This document shows, piece after piece, positions 34,341 through 39,501 of a stretch of 39,520 nucleotides of DNA (position 1 is the first letter of the stretch; each line of letters opens with the position of its first letter). Origin of the DNA: a virus. The stretch spans positions 1 through 39,520 of IMG/VR virus record IMGVR_UViG_3300032092_002572; one strand, 5' to 3'. Below the pieces are notes generated by a model. That model made no database searches. It was not told the origin of the DNA and saw nothing but the letters and a program-made list of their open reading frames with translations. The position numbers were made by a program, and so were the translations under genes.

Positions 34341-34623
34341 GACGACCGTTTTTCCCATGACCATTCCTGGATCTATTAGAAGACTGTTTTTCTTTGACAA
34401 GTTTTCCGGACTTGGTGTGGGACATATCCTTTCCGTCGCCATTGCCGTAGGTATTTGCATTTCGGTTGGCGCGGTTAAGGGATACGCGATACTTTTTTCT
34501 TTCTTCAGTCGAATGATATTTTTTATCATACTCGGCTTTCTTTTCTCTGGATTCTGCATTACTTGCATAATGCTTGGCAGACTTAGATTTCCCCAAAGAC
34601 TTACCGGCAAGTTTATTTCTCAT
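34333..34623 (-). CDS. Isolated lysine-rich conserved-type phage protein
   Basis: The 96-aa product is very basic: MRNKLAGKSLGKSKSAKHYA, then REKKAEYDKKYHSTEERKKY, RVSLNRANRNANTYGNGDGK and a Ser/Lys/Arg tail. The block with NRANR and TYGNGDGKD looks like a family I have seen repeatedly in environmental phage genomes, with unknown function. I chose the ATG at 34623 because an upstream in-frame ATG at 34641 lies inside the -7 box. The opposite-strand reading frame here is hydrophobic and unlikely. It is the only minus-strand gene inside the plus block and has its own promoter. Its style matches the lysine-rich cassette at 38508-39423. Confidence 0.7.
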   Translation of the reverse strand: MRNKLAGKSLGKSKSAKHYASNAESREKKAEYDKKYHSTEERKKYRVSLNRANRNANTYGNGDGKDMSHTKSGKLVKEKQSSNRSRNGHGKNGRLK

Positions 34624-34638
34624 GGCCACTAATTTCAA

Positions 34639-34672
34639 CAAAGATAAATCAAAACATACCCTACAATGTCAA
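34639..34672 (-). promoter_or_regulatory. Promoter of the isolated minus-strand gene
   Basis: TATCTTTG (34646-34639) fits TAnnTTTG and ends 15 nt before the ATG at 34623, close to the 14 nt of the right-end cassette. TTG boxes are present at 17 nt (34666-34664) and at 23 nt (34672-34670, part of TTGACA), neither at the usual 19-20. Confidence 0.45.
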
Positions 34673-34809
34673 TAATCGAGTCACGGATATTTGAAAGGTT
34701 TACTTGGGTTGAAGATGGAGAAAATAAAACGATGTATATTTGCGTCCCGGCGACATTGATAATAATGGGAGACATAAACCCAAAAACACAATTCATATTT
34801 TGGAACTAA
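34666..34809 (+). CDS. Possible 47-aa protein
   Basis: The frame MSIIESRIFERFTWVEDGEN continues with KTMYICVPATLIIMGDINPK and ends QFIFWN. It fills the gap between the isolated minus gene and the membrane-protein gene and looks protein-like. The only support is the open frame and place; no promoter or homologue pattern was found. A TATATTTG box at 34735-34742 inside it could instead serve the downstream gene. Confidence 0.35.
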   Translation: MSIIESRIFERFTWVEDGENKTMYICVPATLIIMGDINPKTQFIFWN

Positions 34810-34829
34810 AAAAATCATTCATTCGACAT

Positions 34830-35039
34830 ATGTTGGAACTTCCCAACATTACCCTCACATCATTCCTTGTTGCATTTTTTATTGCTTTTGTACTTTCTAT
34901 TGTGCAGAAAAACTATGCAAGTGCATTAGGTTGTGCGTTAACGATTGGTTCAATAGTTCCAATCAAATACATGGCTTGGAAGAAAGGAATGCAACCAGAA
35001 AATAAAAAGCAAAAAGTCATCGTAATCAAAAGAAAATGA
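34830..35039 (+). CDS. Small membrane protein with two hydrophobic segments
   Basis: From the ATG at 34830 the product is 69 aa: MLELPNITLTSFLVAFFIAF with VLSIV, a short polar turn, ALGCALTIGSIVPIKYMAW, and a Lys-rich tail. Two membrane helices with a basic C-terminus resemble class II holin-like proteins, but this shape is common and function is unproven. The same frame is open further upstream with a TTG start at 34794 or 34740. Its stop overlaps the next small frame as ATGA. Confidence 0.5.
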   Translation: MLELPNITLTSFLVAFFIAFVLSIVQKNYASALGCALTIGSIVPIKYMAWKKGMQPENKKQKVIVIKRK

Positions 35040-35125
35040 GCAAACTAAAATGTTTGTTGATACATTTGCTGAGTTGCGTTGTTGTGGCGCAAGTTCAGTT
35101 TGTTTTAATCATTTCGTTTGTGTGA
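35036..35125 (+). CDS. Possible 29-aa hydrophobic peptide
   Basis: A 29-codon frame (MSKLKCLLIHLLSCVVVAQV then QFVLIISFV) starts at an ATGA overlap with the preceding gene and stops exactly where the terminator stem begins. It is one hydrophobic helix after a short basic start. The neat fit between overlap and terminator supports translation, but length makes this uncertain. Confidence 0.4.
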   Translation: MSKLKCLLIHLLSCVVVAQVQFVLIISFV

Positions 35126-35153
35126 ACCGCTCCTAACAAGGGGCGGTTTTTTT
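35125..35153 (+). terminator. Intrinsic terminator of the upstream early block
   Basis: The stem ACCGCTCC (35126-35133) pairs with GGGGCGGT (35140-35147), one G-T wobble, six-base loop TAACAA, followed by seven T (35147-35153). It ends the transcription unit before the metallophosphoesterase gene. Confidence 0.85.
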
Positions 35154-35166
35154 CGGTGATGGTGAT

Positions 35167-35174
35167 TATATTTG
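35167..35174 (+). promoter_or_regulatory. TATATTTG box before the metallophosphoesterase gene
   Basis: TATATTTG lies just after a terminator and 15 nt before the ATG at 35190. No TTG sits at 19-20 nt because that region is the terminator's GGCGGT/T-run, so the -33 part is poor. A new transcript must start here for the next gene to be made efficiently. Confidence 0.45.
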
Positions 35175-35189
35175 CAATATATCAACTAA

Positions 35190-36212
35190 ATGAAAAATAA
35201 CGTACAAAACTATCTGAACATTCTCAACGATTCACGAGACCTAAGTCAGAACCGTAAGATTGAAGAGGAATGGCACAAAACCGAAACTGGATGTACCCTA
35301 GATTCCTTTAAGAGATCTTTTATGGCATGGAAAAAGAAAAACTCACATAAAGAGCCGGTAAAAAAGGCTCGACTAAAACCACAAGCAATAGTAAACGCAT
35401 TCGAGGAAATCATTAATGAGCTGATGCCCGAAAACAATCCATTGGGTCTTCCAGACTCAAAGGAGAACAAGTACAATCCGTATAAATTTCCAGTCAACCA
35501 TAATGATATCCTATTTCTCACCGACATTCACGTACCATATCACAACATTCCTGCCCTCACAGCTGCACTCAAGTACGGCCTTGAAAATGAGGTCAACACT
35601 ATCTACATCAACGGGGACCTCATCGACTTCTACGCGATCAGCCGTTTCCAAAAAGACCCGCGCAAAAGGGATCTCGCAACAGAAATCTACATGGCAAGAG
35701 ATTTCCTCTACACCCTGCGACGACTGTTCCCTACACAGGCAATATACTTCAAAGCAGGAAACCATGACATCCGCTGGGACCACTACCTGATCAATAACGC
35801 ATCGGATCTCGTTGGAATTGAGGAGTTTTCCCTGCAATCTATCCTACATCTGGAAAAATTGAACATCACGTTCATTCCAGACAAGCAACTTGTTAAAATG
35901 GGTAAATTGGTTGCCCTTCATGGACACGAATTCGGCTCAAGTATGTTCAGTCCGGTAAACATAGCTCGTGGACTTTATCTCCGGGCCAAGGACAACGCAA
36001 TCTGCGGACATCACCACCAGACATCGGAGCATACCGAGCCAAACATCAATGGAAAGGTGACCACTTGCTGGTCGGTCGCCTGCCTGTGTGAGCTTCACCC
36101 AGACTATATGCCGATTAACAAATTTACTCACGGCTTCGCACACGTGAAAGTATTTGATAATGAGGATTTTGAGGTAACAAACTACCGCATCGTAGAGGGT
36201 AGAATTAAATAA
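35190..36212 (+). CDS. Calcineurin-like metallophosphoesterase
   Basis: The 340-aa product holds all metal-binding motifs of the family in order: DIH at 112-114, GDLID at 142-146, GNHD at 190-193, LHGHE at 243-247 and GHHH at 273-276. The N-terminal 100 residues are helical and basic (TLDSFKRSFMAWKKKNSHKE) and look like a DNA-binding or partner-binding part. The enzyme would hydrolyse a phosphoester with two metal ions; substrates in this superfamily range from DNA ends to cyclic nucleotides and proteins, so the target is open. It has its own transcription unit after a terminator. A role in DNA processing fits the block but is inference. Confidence 0.85.
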   Translation: MKNNVQNYLNILNDSRDLSQNRKIEEEWHKTETGCTLDSFKRSFMAWKKKNSHKEPVKKARLKPQAIVNAFEEIINELMPENNPLGLPDSKENKYNPYKFPVNHNDILFLTDIHVPYHNIPALTAALKYGLENEVNTIYINGDLIDFYAISRFQKDPRKRDLATEIYMARDFLYTLRRLFPTQAIYFKAGNHDIRWDHYLINNASDLVGIEEFSLQSILHLEKLNITFIPDKQLVKMGKLVALHGHEFGSSMFSPVNIARGLYLRAKDNAICGHHHQTSEHTEPNINGKVTTCWSVACLCELHPDYMPINKFTHGFAHVKVFDNEDFEVTNYRIVEGRIK

Positions 36213-36279
36213 TCTCTCGTAACATTTTTGTGCGTGTTTTTGTTACGGGCCAGTGGAATTTTTTTCTGTATTTTGCAGT

Positions 36280-36522
36280 ATGGAGAATCCGAGGATCAAA
36301 TATCGCAAGTTAGGCAGGGAAAAGGCTCGTGGCCTTTACCATGAGGATGGCTTGATTGAAATCGACCCTCGGCTCCCCGCAAAGGAACATTTGGAGGTTA
36401 TTATCCACGAATATCTTCATCATGAGTTCAAACATTGGGACGAAGAGTATGTTTATGAGTACGGGATAAAAATTTCCGACTTCCTTTGGGCGCTTGGTTA
36501 CAGACGAGTAAATTTGGACTAA
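36280..36522 (+). CDS. Small HExxH metallopeptidase-like protein
   Basis: The 80-aa product reads MENPRIKYRKLGREKARGLY, a short strand GLIEIDPRL, then a helix with HEYLH at 43-47 and a second cluster HEFKHWDEEYVYE. HExxH plus nearby acidic residues is the layout of zincins such as SprT-like or ImmA/IrrE-like proteins, which are usually longer. I chose the ATG at 36280; an in-frame ATG at 36253 would only add a hydrophobic stretch translated from promoter-like DNA. TATTTTG ends four bases before the ATG. It could cleave a host protein, or be a structural zinc protein. Confidence 0.65.
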   Translation: MENPRIKYRKLGREKARGLYHEDGLIEIDPRLPAKEHLEVIIHEYLHHEFKHWDEEYVYEYGIKISDFLWALGYRRVNLD

Positions 36523-36523
36523 T

Positions 36524-36778
36524 ATGCTGAGAATCATACTACCTGTGGTGATTGATACCGATGAAAAAAGGGTCGCGGATCTAGTTGGTGCGACTCCCGA
36601 TAAGTTCGAGTGTGAGCCGGCTATATTCTACAGTATAGACAACGTACGTCCATATCAAAACTACAAGAATCTCTGTATGGTTAGTTCCGGTGGGGACGAC
36701 TTTATCGTTGGTCTTTCGATGGATCAGGTGGACGAGATCATCATGAGCGACGTAAGTTTTATGTTTAGCGCAAATTAA
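36524..36778 (+). CDS. Small hypothetical protein
   Basis: The 84-aa product (MLRIILPVVIDTDEKRVADL, CEPAIFYSIDNVRPYQNYKN, GGDDFIVGLSMDQVDEII) is a compact alpha/beta protein without a recognised motif. It starts one base after the stop of the HExxH gene, so the two are co-expressed and may act together. Confidence 0.6.
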   Translation: MLRIILPVVIDTDEKRVADLVGATPDKFECEPAIFYSIDNVRPYQNYKNLCMVSSGGDDFIVGLSMDQVDEIIMSDVSFMFSAN

Positions 36779-36789
36779 TGTTAATTGAT

Positions 36790-36819
36790 TTGACTTTAAC
36801 CACGCGTGTTGTATATTAG
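36790..36819 (+). promoter_or_regulatory. Promoter-like TTG-N19-TATATTAG
   Basis: TTG at 36790-36792 (within TTGACT) and TATATTAG at 36812-36819 are 19 nt apart. The -7 box has one mismatch (A for the second-last T of TAnnTTTG). It lies 17 nt before the next ATG, in the only longer gap of this gene group. Confidence 0.5.
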
Positions 36820-36836
36820 CCACCTAAATAAACGAA

Positions 36837-37310
36837 ATGAACGATCTCGAAAGAAAAAAACGACTGATTGTGACCGCTTTGGGCGCACAACAGATCTACG
36901 CGCAATGTCATGACGAGTGTGTGGACTTGAATTTCTTCAAGCACGACCTCAAAATGCACTCAAAAAACCTAGTTTCTAAGCTGGAACGCGAGCTTATGCC
37001 TGTGTTTAAACTTATGGGGGACATTGACGGAGGTGATGCGTACCTAAACACAGTAGACTTGATGGAAGTCACGCTACAGAGCCTAGCAACCCTACCGGTA
37101 GAGTACTGGGCGCTAGTAAATCAAGGAATCGCGGACATAAAACGACAAATAGATGAAAAGAACCAAGCAAGCACTGAAGGATCATCTAATCCAGAAGCTA
37201 ACGGAGTGGAGACCACAGATGGATCAGGACATCATCAAGACGGCGGTGAACGTCAACCTGAACAAGCTGAAGTCAATGAAGATGGAGGACGTGGAGAATC
37301 TATACATTAA
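36837..37310 (+). CDS. Hypothetical protein with disordered C-terminus
   Basis: Residues 1-105 of this 157-aa product are helical (LIVTALGAQQIYAQCHDECV, KNLVSKLERELMPVFKLMGD, EVTLQSLATLPVEYWALVNQ). Residues 106-157 are low-complexity and polar (ASTEGSSNPEANGVETTDGS and similar), rich in Gly, Glu, Asn and Gln. That tail overlaps a different reading frame with a more protein-like sequence, so the tail may be the by-product of an overlapping gene. It follows a promoter-like site and is the first of a row of short overlapping genes. Confidence 0.6.
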   Translation: MNDLERKKRLIVTALGAQQIYAQCHDECVDLNFFKHDLKMHSKNLVSKLERELMPVFKLMGDIDGGDAYLNTVDLMEVTLQSLATLPVEYWALVNQGIADIKRQIDEKNQASTEGSSNPEANGVETTDGSGHHQDGGERQPEQAEVNEDGGRGESIH

Positions 37311-37410
37311 TTGTAAAAATGATCTTTTGCCCTTCACCAATCCCAGTTACGACTCCCCTTGGAGACGGATACATCCTCTACATAACTCCGGGGGGGATGC
37401 TGGAGAATGA
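37153..37410 (+). CDS. Possible overlapping small gene in another frame
   Basis: The 85-aa frame starts MKRTKQALKDHLIQKLTEWR and continues QMDQDIIKTAVNVNLNKLKS, MKMEDVENLYINC. This is a regular helical pattern, while the frame of the upstream gene is disordered over the same DNA. It overlaps the upstream gene by 158 nt and the next gene by 92 nt. It may be a separate gene or the product of a frameshift from the upstream gene. Its last ~25 residues look less convincing. Confidence 0.45.
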   Translation: MKRTKQALKDHLIQKLTEWRPQMDQDIIKTAVNVNLNKLKSMKMEDVENLYINCKNDLLPFTNPSYDSPWRRIHPLHNSGGDAGE

Positions 37411-37510
37411 TGAGATAACGGTCGTTCTCCTAAATGGAGGGGAGATCAAGCACTTTACCAGCGATCAGGTGCGTGTGTGGAAAAATTCAACCTACGAGAT
37501 ACATGAATAA
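37319..37510 (+). CDS. Small beta-rich hypothetical protein
   Basis: The 63-aa product (GDGYILYITPGGMLENDEIT, VVLLNGGEIKHFTSDQVRVW) has the look of a small beta barrel of five strands. It starts 8 nt after the preceding stop and its end overlaps the next start by 8 nt. Similar short GGxIKHF-type proteins occur in phages of Bacteroidota, to my knowledge without known function. Confidence 0.6.
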   Translation: MIFCPSPIPVTTPLGDGYILYITPGGMLENDEITVVLLNGGEIKHFTSDQVRVWKNSTYEIHE

Positions 37511-37691
37511 TTACGTAATAACGGTTTGGGACGGCGATACGCTGATTCACAACGCCAAGGCAAGGGCTAAGACTCCCGAACTGGCCAAATCCAAGGCCCT
37601 CAACGACTGCTGGAAGCTGGATAAAATGATGGGAACTGAACGAAACTGGCATAAATACAGATGGGACATACAAGCGACAATAAGCCGATGA
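37503..37691 (+). CDS. Small hypothetical protein
   Basis: The 62-aa product (MNNYVITVWDGDTLIHNAKA, PELAKSKALNDCWKLDK) has a strand-turn-strand start followed by a helix. I chose the ATG at 37503, which overlaps the previous stop by 8 nt; a longer frame from 37434 would lie inside the upstream gene. The stop overlaps the next start as ATGA. Function unknown. Confidence 0.6.
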   Translation: MNNYVITVWDGDTLIHNAKARAKTPELAKSKALNDCWKLDKMMGTERNWHKYRWDIQATISR

Positions 37692-37879
37692 AATACGTGT
37701 CTGACTTACTCAATGAAGTGGTCATAGACATGATTATGCGTGAAAAGAAGGGTTTTTCACAGTATAATCACACAATGGACCGGACAGATTTGACCAGAGA
37801 GGAGTGGATCCAGCACGCATACGAGGAGGCGCTTGACCTTGCGCTGTATCTTAAAAAAATCATGAAACAAACGAAATGA
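37688..37879 (+). CDS. Small helical protein with EEALDLALYL motif
   Basis: The 63-aa product is all helical: MKYVSDLLNEVVIDMIMREK, then DLTREEWIQHAYEEALDLAL and a Lys tail. The motif W-x6-EEALDLALYL is common in small phage proteins and somewhat resembles the EExxD helix of MazG-like NTP pyrophosphatases, although one motif is too little for an enzyme call. I chose the ATG in the ATGA overlap with the previous gene; an in-frame start at 37661 would lie inside it. The stop again overlaps as ATGA. Confidence 0.6.
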   Translation: MKYVSDLLNEVVIDMIMREKKGFSQYNHTMDRTDLTREEWIQHAYEEALDLALYLKKIMKQTK

Positions 37880-38163
37880 AAAATAAAGAACAATACACAA
37901 TTTTTGCCTACGAGCCAGGCACAGATGTCTACGCGGTATCATTTTGGCACGACAACGGAGATCCAACCGATCATCTAGCAATCTACAAGGCCCGTGTAGC
38001 TTCATGGCACTACGACACTGATGACAAGGACGTAACTTATTGGCTCGAAACTCCTGGTGGTAAGGTATGGGGAGATGCTGTTGAGGGGCAGTATGTGTCC
38101 GAAAACTTTGAAGACCTACTTACCTACGCTAAAGAACTCTGGAAGCATGAAGAAGAAATATAA
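37876..38163 (+). CDS. Small acidic hypothetical protein
   Basis: The 95-aa product is acidic and aromatic (TIFAYEPGTDVYAVSFWHDN, VASWHYDTDDKDVTYWLETP, then a helix FEDLLTYAKELWKHEEE). It is probably a small alpha/beta domain. It starts in an ATGA overlap and ends 16 nt inside the next small membrane-protein gene. Function unknown; small acidic early phage proteins often inhibit host proteins, which is only a possibility here. Confidence 0.6.
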   Translation: MKNKEQYTIFAYEPGTDVYAVSFWHDNGDPTDHLAIYKARVASWHYDTDDKDVTYWLETPGGKVWGDAVEGQYVSENFEDLLTYAKELWKHEEEI

Positions 38164-38263
38164 CTTCCGAAAGGACATCGAACACCTCATCCCGTATTTA
38201 GTCATGATCACCCTTGCGGTGGTAACTTTTTATCTTATTCAACTATGTGCAAATCTGATGTAA
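38147..38263 (+). CDS. Small single-pass membrane protein
   Basis: The 38-aa product has a basic start (MKKKYNFRKD) and one membrane helix (IPYLVMITLAVVTFYLIQLC). It starts within the last 17 nt of the preceding gene, in the usual overlap style. It is the first of three short membrane proteins in a row. Confidence 0.5.
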   Translation: MKKKYNFRKDIEHLIPYLVMITLAVVTFYLIQLCANLM

Positions 38264-38391
38264 GACGCGGTATGAGAAAGATCTGGTGGCAAATGAACAA
38301 GCCCCACTGGTATACCGTAGTAGTCTACTACTTAATTCTAACAATCCTTTATTTTGTATTCGTATGGAAACTTACATCCACCTCGGACTGA
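38245..38391 (+). CDS. Small single-pass membrane protein
   Basis: The 48-aa product has a basic start (MCKSDVRRGMRKIWWQMNK) and a membrane helix (YTVVVYYLILTILYFVFVW). It starts 19 nt before the preceding stop and ends 28 nt into the next frame. Positive-inside charge places its N-terminus in the cytoplasm. Confidence 0.5.
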   Translation: MCKSDVRRGMRKIWWQMNKPHWYTVVVYYLILTILYFVFVWKLTSTSD

Positions 38392-38459
38392 TCGTACTTG
38401 CCCTATACGCCGGAGTCTACGCCCTGGTGCGTATAATAGAAAAAACCGACCATCACTGA
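38364..38459 (+). CDS. Small single-pass membrane protein
   Basis: The 31-aa product is mainly one helix (METYIHLGLIVLALYAGVYA) followed by LVRIIEKTDHH. It overlaps the previous gene by 28 nt. Its 3' end contains the terminator of the convergent minus-strand cassette. It is the last rightward gene seen. Confidence 0.45.
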   Translation: METYIHLGLIVLALYAGVYALVRIIEKTDHH

Positions 38460-38463
38460 TCGG
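38440..38463 (-). terminator. Terminator of the lysine-rich cassette, embedded in the last plus gene
   Basis: On minus-strand RNA CCGAUC (38463-38458) pairs with GGUCGG (38451-38446) through one G-U pair around a six-base loop, followed by six U (38445-38440). On the plus strand that pair is a C-A mismatch and no T-run follows, so the element works leftward only. The DNA also encodes the end of the 31-aa protein. Confidence 0.65.
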
Positions 38464-38507
38464 CTTTAACCGTAATTATAACGGGCCATCTACACAACCC
38501 GTGCATC

Positions 38508-38771
38508 TTAACAGTCCCACTTGCGAAGAGCCAATGCCTTTCTTGTAGGCTTTCCGTTAGGCTTCTTCATAGGACCAGGCATACCACTCATCCTAGCACA
38601 GAATGACTTGCGGCGTGCGGCTGCTTTGGGAGACTTTTTAGCTTGCTTAGCTGACACAGGGGGCTTCAATGTACCTCCTGTTTCGCGTTTGTACGCAGCG
38701 CGACCCTTGGCATTCAATCCGCCCTTTGGGTTCTTGCCTTCCTTACGCTGCCATGCCGGGGACTTTGCCAT
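38508..38771 (-). CDS. Lysine-rich conserved-type phage protein (PAWQRKEGKNPKGGL)
   Basis: The 87-aa product begins MAKSPAWQRKEGKNPKGGLN, continues AKGRAAYKRETGGTLKPP and ends KSFCARMSGMPGPMKKPNGK with TRKALALRKWDC. I recognise this motif set from many aquatic phage genomes (probably a DUF family, possibly DUF6321, not checked). Function is unknown to me. It is highly basic with two cysteines. It is the last of four genes on this strand, 3 nt after the preceding stop, and is followed by a leftward terminator. Confidence 0.75.
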   Translation of the reverse strand: MAKSPAWQRKEGKNPKGGLNAKGRAAYKRETGGTLKPPVSAKQAKKSPKAAARRKSFCARMSGMPGPMKKPNGKPTRKALALRKWDC

Positions 38772-38774
38772 CCT

Positions 38775-38936
38775 TTATTTTTTTTTGGTTTTTTTAGCTG
38801 TCAACTTAGACTTGATAAAGTCCTTCAACTTAGGAGCGCCCTTACTTCCGGGCTTCCTCATCTTCTCGCCTGATCCTTCAGCTATTCGCTTCCGCTTGGC
38901 GTGAATGTTTGCGTATAATCCTGCCTTTGCTTTCAT
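38775..38936 (-). CDS. 53-aa basic conserved-type phage protein (GLYANIHAKRKRI)
   Basis: I translated MKAKAGLYANIHAKRKRIAE, GSGEKMRKPGSKGAPKLKDF and a Lys-rich tail from the ATG at 38936 to the TAA at 38775. The string GLYxNIHxKRKRI followed by GSGEKMRKPGSKGAP is one I have met in many phage genomes, so the small gene is real. Its ATG overlaps the preceding stop as ATGA. Function is unknown; about one third of residues are Lys or Arg, which would suit binding to DNA or RNA. Confidence 0.75.
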   Translation of the reverse strand: MKAKAGLYANIHAKRKRIAEGSGEKMRKPGSKGAPKLKDFIKSKLTAKKTKKK

Positions 38937-39052
38937 CCTTGTCCTCTTGATGGTTTTGTTTTCTTATCCATAGGAGACTTGCGCTTACACGCCTTGCCGT
39001 CTCTTCTCTTGCCAAATGTCGTCTTGGCCCCATTGCCCAGCGCCTTTGCCAT
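38933..39052 (-). CDS. 39-aa basic conserved-type phage protein (TTFGKRRDGKACKRK)
   Basis: The 39-aa frame reads MAKALGNGAKTTFGKRRDGK, ACKRKSPMDKKTKPSRGQG. The ending RGQG and the FGKRR block recur in small proteins next to the other members of this set in phage genomes. It overlaps its upstream gene as TAATG and its downstream gene as ATGA, so all are translated from one mRNA. Function unknown. Confidence 0.65.
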   Translation of the reverse strand: MAKALGNGAKTTFGKRRDGKACKRKSPMDKKTKPSRGQG

Positions 39053-39423
39053 TACTTCATGTAGTTTGGTTTAGGTGGACCCATGCGCTCCATTTCCTCT
39101 TTCTGCTTCTTAGTTAGGTTCTTCATCGCAGGAGCCTTCTTACGGTTCTCCTCAAACTCCTTAGCCCTCTTCTCAGCATCCTTCTTGCTCATCACCTCGT
39201 TCTTCTCGCCGGTAGTGGCAGAAGAGGTCTTGCCCTCCTTTACATCACCACCAGCACGTACCTCACCACGTCCATCGCCACAAGGCTTAGCATCGTCACG
39301 ACCACAGTCAACCTCCTCCTTGGAAGCCTTTTCCTTGGCTTCCTTTTCCTTTTTCCTCTTCAAGAATTGACTTACGTAGCTTGCGCCAAACATATTGTCC
39401 ATATAGTCCTTTGATGCCTGCAT
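39052..39423 (-). CDS. First gene of the lysine-rich cassette; charged helical protein
   Basis: The 123-aa product starts MQASKDYMDNMFGASYVSQF, then KRKKEKEAKEKASKEEVDCG. Its middle is Gly/Asp-rich and the C-terminal part has NLTKKQKEEMERMGPPKPNY. It is highly charged and mostly helical or disordered. I chose the ATG at 39423, 14 nt past a full promoter match; a longer frame from 39450 starts upstream of that -7 box and would not be in the mRNA. It opens the four-gene cassette of basic proteins. Function is unknown. Confidence 0.7.
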   Translation of the reverse strand: MQASKDYMDNMFGASYVSQFLKRKKEKEAKEKASKEEVDCGRDDAKPCGDGRGEVRAGGDVKEGKTSSATTGEKNEVMSKKDAEKRAKEFEENRKKAPAMKNLTKKQKEEMERMGPPKPNYMK

Positions 39424-39437
39424 AGCCCTTTTTTTTA

Positions 39438-39467
39438 CAAATATATGCAAGATCGTCTATTATCCAA
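39438..39467 (-). promoter_or_regulatory. Promoter of the lysine-rich cassette, TTG-N19-TATATTTG
   Basis: On the minus strand TTG (39467-39465) lies 19 nt from TATATTTG (39445-39438), a full match and the same box as in the main late promoter. Fourteen nt separate it from the ATG at 39423. Confidence 0.75.
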
Positions 39468-39471
39468 AAAA

Positions 39472-39501
39472 TTAGACGTCCCTAGACATTTTTAGACATT
39501 T
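39472..39501. repeat. Three TAGAC repeats at exact 10-bp spacing upstream of a promoter
   Basis: TAGAC occurs at 39473-39477, 39483-39487 and 39493-39497, with the last two units sharing TAGACATTT. They are one helical turn apart, and lie 5 bp upstream of the TTG box of the cassette promoter. An activator site or early iteron set is possible. Confidence 0.5.

Noticed and set aside
34327-34632. Hydrophobic 101-aa frame on the plus strand
   Set aside because: It is the complement of the lysine-rich minus-strand gene, whose sequence has recognisable conserved-type blocks and a promoter; AAA/AAG codons read backwards give Phe/Leu-rich frames.
36253-36279. Longer start of the HExxH protein
   Set aside because: The added residues derive from T-rich promoter-like DNA; the internal ATG follows a TATTTTG box.
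38354-38548. 64-aa plus-strand frame MYSYGNLHPP...
   Set aside because: It overlaps the small membrane protein, the leftward terminator and the end of the lysine-rich cassette, and its composition is not protein-like.
38960-38975. DnaA-box-like TTATCCATA and similar sites (e.g. near 2300)
   Set aside because: Single imperfect copies inside coding DNA; no cluster, so chance is likely.
39424-39450. Longer start of the first cassette gene (MHIFVKKRAM...)
   Set aside because: The upstream ATG at 39450 is upstream of the TATATTTG box of a full promoter match, so it would not be on the mRNA; the ATG at 39423 was used.
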